Positions 60,971 through 64,000 of a DNA stretch of 64,000 nucleotides are shown here, in pieces. The notes beneath the pieces were generated by a model that saw nothing but the letters and a program-made list of their open reading frames with translations, ran no database searches and was not told the origin of the DNA. The stretch is from contig NZ_OY780933.1 in NCBI RefSeq assembly GCF_963676065.1, forward strand, positions 1,476,001-1,540,000. Direction: 5' to 3'. The position numbers were made by a program, and so were the translations under genes. The stretch is from Maridesulfovibrio sp. GTDB lineage: Bacteria > Desulfobacterota > Desulfovibrionia > Desulfovibrionales > Desulfovibrionaceae. The stretch's first letter is position 1. Every line of letters starts with the position of its first letter.

Positions 60971-61363
60971 ATGATTAGATCAATGCGGATTTGTGTGATT
61001 ATTCTTTTACTGGCTTTTTGTGTGTCCGGCTGTGCGACTGGTAAGTGGAACCGTTACGAGCTTTACATGGGACAGACTTACCATGAAGGTAAGAAAAGAA
61101 TAAGTTCCAGAAGGTTTCAGAGCTTTCTTAATAAGGAAGTCACGCCTAAGTTCAGTGATGGTTACACTGTTTACGATGCTCAGGGGTTTTGGGGCGGCAA
61201 GAGCGGTTTTACCTATTCTGAAAGAAGTAAGGTGCTCATGGTTGTTTCCCCGGATAAAGATGCCGGGCAGCGCGTGGATGCTATCGCTAAAGCCTATAAG
61301 GAAGAATTTAATCAGGAGTCTGTATTGAAGATTGTCAGCCCTGTGGCCGTTGATTTCAAATAG
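60971..61363 (+). CDS. DUF3574-family lipoprotein
   Basis: A 130-residue lipoprotein beginning MIRSMRICVIILLLAFCVSGC, with lipobox Cys21. The mature domain matches DUF3574: ELYMGQTYHEGKKRISSRRF, FLNKEVTPKFSDGYTVYDAQ, GFWGGKSGFTYSERSKVLMV and the C-terminal YKEEFNQESVLKI. The function of the family is unknown. The ATG at 60971 lies 19 bases after EFR1. A longer open frame runs into EFR1 in another phase and is not used. A terminator follows. Confidence 0.75.
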   Translation: MIRSMRICVIILLLAFCVSGCATGKWNRYELYMGQTYHEGKKRISSRRFQSFLNKEVTPKFSDGYTVYDAQGFWGGKSGFTYSERSKVLMVVSPDKDAGQRVDAIAKAYKEEFNQESVLKIVSPVAVDFK

Positions 61364-61393
61364 ATTGAAGCTGTATTAAGTTATCGATAATGA

Positions 61394-61430
61394 AAAATCC
61401 CCCGGTGCATCGGCAGCGGGGGATTTTCTT
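61394..61430. terminator. bidirectional terminator
   Basis: AAAATCCCCC / GGGGGATTTT stem with a 14-base loop (GGTGCATCGGCAGC), between the DUF3574 gene and the kinase gene; the right side continues into TTCTTATTTTTTT. Confidence 0.8.
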
Positions 61431-61968
61431 ATTTTTTTGTGGCTCTATGGATCATAGCGTTAATCTCTGCATCGATTATCCGGCTGGATTTTATGAACCT
61501 GCGTTCAAGGGAACCGCTGATTATCTGGAGTGGGATGCCGCGCTTTTTGAATTCCTCTATGAATAGATTCTGCATGTATTCGCGTTCTTCAGGCATGTCA
61601 CGCTGGCCGTCGTCCTGCCAGGGGATGTCAATGTCGCAGAGTAGGTAAAGAGAGGGGGCAAGCGTTTTAAACTTATCGTCAAGCCACTGCGGATATTCAC
61701 CGAAATAATGGCTGGCGTATACAATTGACGAAATTATGTCCGTATCACAGATGAGCGGGCTTGAGCCCTTTGCAGCTGCTTCTGCCTCAAGGCGCAACTG
61801 TCCGCGGGCGATGGGGAGAACATCGTCTATGGTCAGGTTGCCGTTTTTGAGCGCAAAGTATTCGCGCAGATATTCAGGCACGGCTTCCGCTTTATAATGC
61901 TCGGCAAGCTTGGCGGCGAGGGTGGATTTCCCGGTGCATTCAGAGCCGGTCAGGACTACGCGGAGCAT
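61429..61968 (-). CDS. NadR-type ribosylnicotinamide kinase-like ATPase
   Basis: A 179-residue P-loop kinase corresponding to the C-terminal kinase domain of NadR. The start at 61968 falls inside the end of pnuC (13-base overlap), so they are coupled. Walker A SECTGKSTLAAKLAEHY and VPEYLREYF are typical; LICDTDIISSIVY and YLLCDIDIPWQDDGQR continue the family pattern. With PnuC it should phosphorylate nicotinamide riboside on entry. The adenylyltransferase part of NadR is absent. Confidence 0.85.
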   Translation of the reverse strand: MLRVVLTGSECTGKSTLAAKLAEHYKAEAVPEYLREYFALKNGNLTIDDVLPIARGQLRLEAEAAAKGSSPLICDTDIISSIVYASHYFGEYPQWLDDKFKTLAPSLYLLCDIDIPWQDDGQRDMPEEREYMQNLFIEEFKKRGIPLQIISGSLERRFIKSSRIIDAEINAMIHRATKK

Positions 61969-62576
61969 TGAGGCTCCCGGTCGATACGGTAGGATTTGAG
62001 CCAGCTGATGAAACCGAGCACAGCCATAGCGGTGTACACGATCATAAGTCCGCTGTAACCGGACCAGCCTTTTGCATAGTAGATACCGACATACATGGTG
62101 TCGGCGGTGATCCAGAGCAGCCAGTTTTCCATATACTTCCTGGCCAGCAGATATTGGGCTATGAGAGAAAGTACGGTAGTCAGGGCATCCCACCAGGGGA
62201 ATGACGCCTCAAGGTAATTCTCCATCAAATATCCGGTGGGGACAAAGGTAACCAGTCCTATCAGAATAAGTCGCAAAGCCAGTTTGCGGTCCACGCGCTG
62301 AATCTTCAGCGGGCTGTTGTCTTGGCCGCCTCGCAGCCATTGATACCAGCCGTAAAAGCCGAGAATGACATAGACAAGCTGTAGAAATGCGTCTGAATAT
62401 AGTTTGCCCTGAAATACAATGACCATCCAGATTCCCACGCTGACAATCCCGAAAGGCCAACAGAGCGGATTCTGACGCACGCTCAGAAAGATGTATACCA
62501 GCCCGGTGGCGATGGAAAGTTGCTCCCCGAGTCCCATTGAGCTTACGAAATTGATTATGAAGTTGATGATTTCCAT
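61956..62576 (-). CDS. pnuC: nicotinamide riboside transporter PnuC
   Basis: A 206-residue membrane protein with about seven helices and PnuC motifs: VRQNPLCWPFGIVSVGIWMV, LGFYGWYQWLRGG, and near the C terminus YLLARKYMENWLLWITADTM. It facilitates entry of nicotinamide riboside, which the overlapping kinase would trap. Start ATG; no strong ribosome-binding site. It is the first gene of the pair. Confidence 0.92.
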   Translation of the reverse strand: MEIINFIINFVSSMGLGEQLSIATGLVYIFLSVRQNPLCWPFGIVSVGIWMVIVFQGKLYSDAFLQLVYVILGFYGWYQWLRGGQDNSPLKIQRVDRKLALRLILIGLVTFVPTGYLMENYLEASFPWWDALTTVLSLIAQYLLARKYMENWLLWITADTMYVGIYYAKGWSGYSGLMIVYTAMAVLGFISWLKSYRIDREPQCSA

Positions 62577-62773
62577 ATATATCCTGTGACGATATGTTTT
62601 TTGCGTTGAATAAGTTTTGCAATATTATCGATTTCAGGGATAAAGTCCATTTACGGTCCAGTTTAAAGCCTTGGTTTGATCTGTACCGGTTTTGTTTTTT
62701 ATTGCTGTATATTACAGGGTACAGATTGATCTGCTATGTGGATATGAAAAAGATTGAGTCCAAGGAGGACACT

Positions 62774-63463
62774 ATGAAAACTCTCGGAATTCTCGGCGGT
62801 ATGAGCTGGGAATCAACTGTATCATATTACAAACTTCTCAATGAGGGAGTGCGCGATAAACTGGGCGGACTTCATTCCTGCCGCATGATCATGCACAGCG
62901 TTGATTTCGCACCTTTTGCGGAGCAGATGGGGCAAGACGACTGGGAAAGCGTAACCGCAGGATTGATTCAGGCCGCAAAGAGCGTTGAAGCAGGTGGATC
63001 AGATGCCCTTATCATTGCTACAAATACCATGCACAAGGCTGCGGATGAAATTCAGAGCGAGTTGAACATTCCCCTGCTGCATATGGCTGATGCCATCGCC
63101 GGGGGCGCGAAAAAGACCGGTGCTTCCAAACTTGGGCTGCTGGGTACCGCTTTTACCATGGAGCAGGACTTTCTGTCCCGCCCGCTGAAGGAAAAGTATG
63201 GTCTGGACGTGATAGTACCGGACTGCGAAGAAAGGGCGATGGTTCACCGGACAATATTTGATGAGCTTTGTTGCGGCAGAATGATGGATGCGACTAGGGC
63301 AGGATACGTAAAAATTATTGAAAAAATGGTCGAACAGGGCGCTGAAACAGTTGTACTCGGCTGTACTGAGATCGGGTTGCTTGTTAGGCCGGAAGATGTA
63401 TCTGTACCATTGATTGATACGGTCCGTGCTCATGTAGATCTTGCGCTTGATTATGTTTTATGA
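62774..63463 (+). CDS. aspartate/glutamate racemase family protein
   Basis: A 229-residue cofactor-independent racemase. The start at 62774 has AAGGAGG 6 bases upstream; the longer open frame from 62594 is not supported. The N terminus TLGILGGMSWESTVSYY matches YgeA-type aspartate racemases. The two catalytic cysteine positions appear as DALIIATNTMHKAAD, where the first Cys is replaced by Thr (NTMH instead of NTxHK with Cys), and ETVVLGCTEIGLL with the second Cys. NTMH is normal in broad-specificity YgeA-like enzymes. It probably supplies D-amino acids. Confidence 0.85.
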   Translation: MKTLGILGGMSWESTVSYYKLLNEGVRDKLGGLHSCRMIMHSVDFAPFAEQMGQDDWESVTAGLIQAAKSVEAGGSDALIIATNTMHKAADEIQSELNIPLLHMADAIAGGAKKTGASKLGLLGTAFTMEQDFLSRPLKEKYGLDVIVPDCEERAMVHRTIFDELCCGRMMDATRAGYVKIIEKMVEQGAETVVLGCTEIGLLVRPEDVSVPLIDTVRAHVDLALDYVL

Positions 63464-63497
63464 TTCCTGAAAATAATCAGTTACGGTAGGAGTTTAT

Positions 63498-63950
63498 ATG
63501 TCTGATATGGACATGAAGTTTATGGAAGAGGCCTACAAGCTCGCTAAAAAAAGTTTTGATGACGGTGGATTGCCCATCGGCGCTGTACTGGTTCGTGACG
63601 GTGAAATTATCGGGCGCGGTCATAACCAGCGGGTGCAAAAAGGTGATCCCATCGCGCATGGTGAAATGGATTGCATCCGCAACGCGGGGCGGCAGAAAAC
63701 CTACAAGGATACAACAATCTACACCACATTATCGCCATGTATGATGTGCTCAGGCACTATCGTACAGTTCGGCATTTCCCGTGTAGTTATCGGTGAGAAC
63801 AGGAATTTCGGCGGCAATGAAGAGTTCCTGATCTCGCGCGGTGTACAGGTGGATGTTCTGGATCATCCCAAGTGTATAGATTTGATGGAAAGGCTCAAAT
63901 CCGAAAAGCCCGCCCTTTGGGCGGAAGACATCGGAGCCGCAGGAAGCTAA
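63498..63950 (+). CDS. cytosine deaminase of the yeast FCY1 type
   Basis: A 150-residue zinc deaminase. Zinc ligands are in IAHGEMDC (His, catalytic Glu) and SPCMMCSG (two Cys). Beyond the general deaminase core, it matches yeast cytosine deaminase closely: GGLPIGAVLVRDGEIIGRGH, then HNQRVQKGD, YKDTTIYTTLSPC, VVIGENRNFGG and the C-terminal WAEDIG gate helix. It likely converts cytosine to uracil. The start has TAGGAG upstream. It follows the racemase by 34 bases. Confidence 0.88.
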   Translation: MSDMDMKFMEEAYKLAKKSFDDGGLPIGAVLVRDGEIIGRGHNQRVQKGDPIAHGEMDCIRNAGRQKTYKDTTIYTTLSPCMMCSGTIVQFGISRVVIGENRNFGGNEEFLISRGVQVDVLDHPKCIDLMERLKSEKPALWAEDIGAAGS

Positions 63951-64000
63951 GGAAGGCTGGACCAAAGCCGCAGAACTGGGTGAAGCAGTTGAGTACTGGA
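63951..64000 (+). other. end of window, no gene assigned
   Basis: Fifty bases after the deaminase stop. Too short to assign. The frame following TAAGG is open but has no start or recognisable product. Confidence 0.3.

Noticed and set aside
61969-62193. N-terminal extension of the NadR-like kinase frame
   Set aside because: It runs inside pnuC in another phase; the P-loop protein starts cleanly at 61968.

Overview
The window looks like the chromosome of a mesophilic sulfate-reducing deltaproteobacterium of the Desulfovibrio group, probably a marine Maridesulfovibrio-type species. This placement is an inference. It rests on the complete six-subunit Ech-type [NiFe] hydrogenase operon, the general gene repertoire (MobA-MoeA fusion, EFR1-type flavodoxin/ferredoxin, TRAP transporter, many c. 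40-50 % GC single-gene transcription units with strong intrinsic terminators) and the many small exported or lipoproteins. No CRISPR array, prophage or intact insertion sequence was found. Most of the window is ordinary core chromosome, gene-dense on both strands.

Layout. 1-800: a decayed reading frame next to a tRNA-Val/tRNA-Asp pair on the minus strand. 0.8-9.9 kb: an aldolase-family protein that lacks its catalytic lysine, an RNA m5C methyltransferase, an exported FG-GAP-type protein, a DctPQM TRAP transporter, an RluA pseudouridine synthase and a DUF2975/HTH pair. 10-15.1 kb: echABCDEF on the minus strand, with a palindrome over its likely promoter. 15.4-18.8 kb: NlpC/P60 lipoprotein, a 37-residue basic protein, a FmdB zinc ribbon and purB. 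19.1-22.8 kb: a compact operon encoding a Csd6/Pgp2-like YkuD protein, a membrane coiled-coil protein and a Csd4/Pgp1-like M99 carboxypeptidase, which is a plausible cell-curvature module. 22.8-31 kb: TIM-barrel protein, HD protein, azlCD with a divergent MocR-type regulator, small exported proteins and Tex. 31-42 kb: a Cys-rich duplicated-motif protein, a 3D-domain lipoprotein behind cbiQ-cbiO, a degenerate shikimate-kinase-like protein, a DDAH-type hydrolase, glycosyltransferase plus TPR membrane protein, DUF401 permease, cyclophilin and an HD-GYP response regulator. 42-53.3 kb: polyferredoxin, STAS-fusion protein, periplasmic binding protein, pepA, asparaginase, orphan PAS histidine kinase, typA and thyX.

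53.35-56.6 kb is the most interesting part. A c. 0.98 kb AT-rich non-coding region carries three 10-bp tandem repeats, an imperfect palindrome and a back-to-back pair of DnaA-box-like 9-mers. It sits directly upstream of a dnaA whose DNA-binding signature departs from consensus (GRRHSTV instead of GGRDHSTV). That gene is followed by a second gene that encodes DnaA domain I and a degenerate domain IV but no AAA+ ATPase domain. I read this as a candidate replication-initiation locus with an uncharacterised DnaA-derived accessory protein.

56.6-64 kb: PIN-PhoH protein with a hairpin in its leader, the MobA-MoeA fusion, a divergent EFR1 protein and DUF3574 lipoprotein, a PnuC/NadR-kinase nicotinamide riboside salvage pair, an aspartate/glutamate racemase and a deaminase of the yeast cytosine deaminase type.
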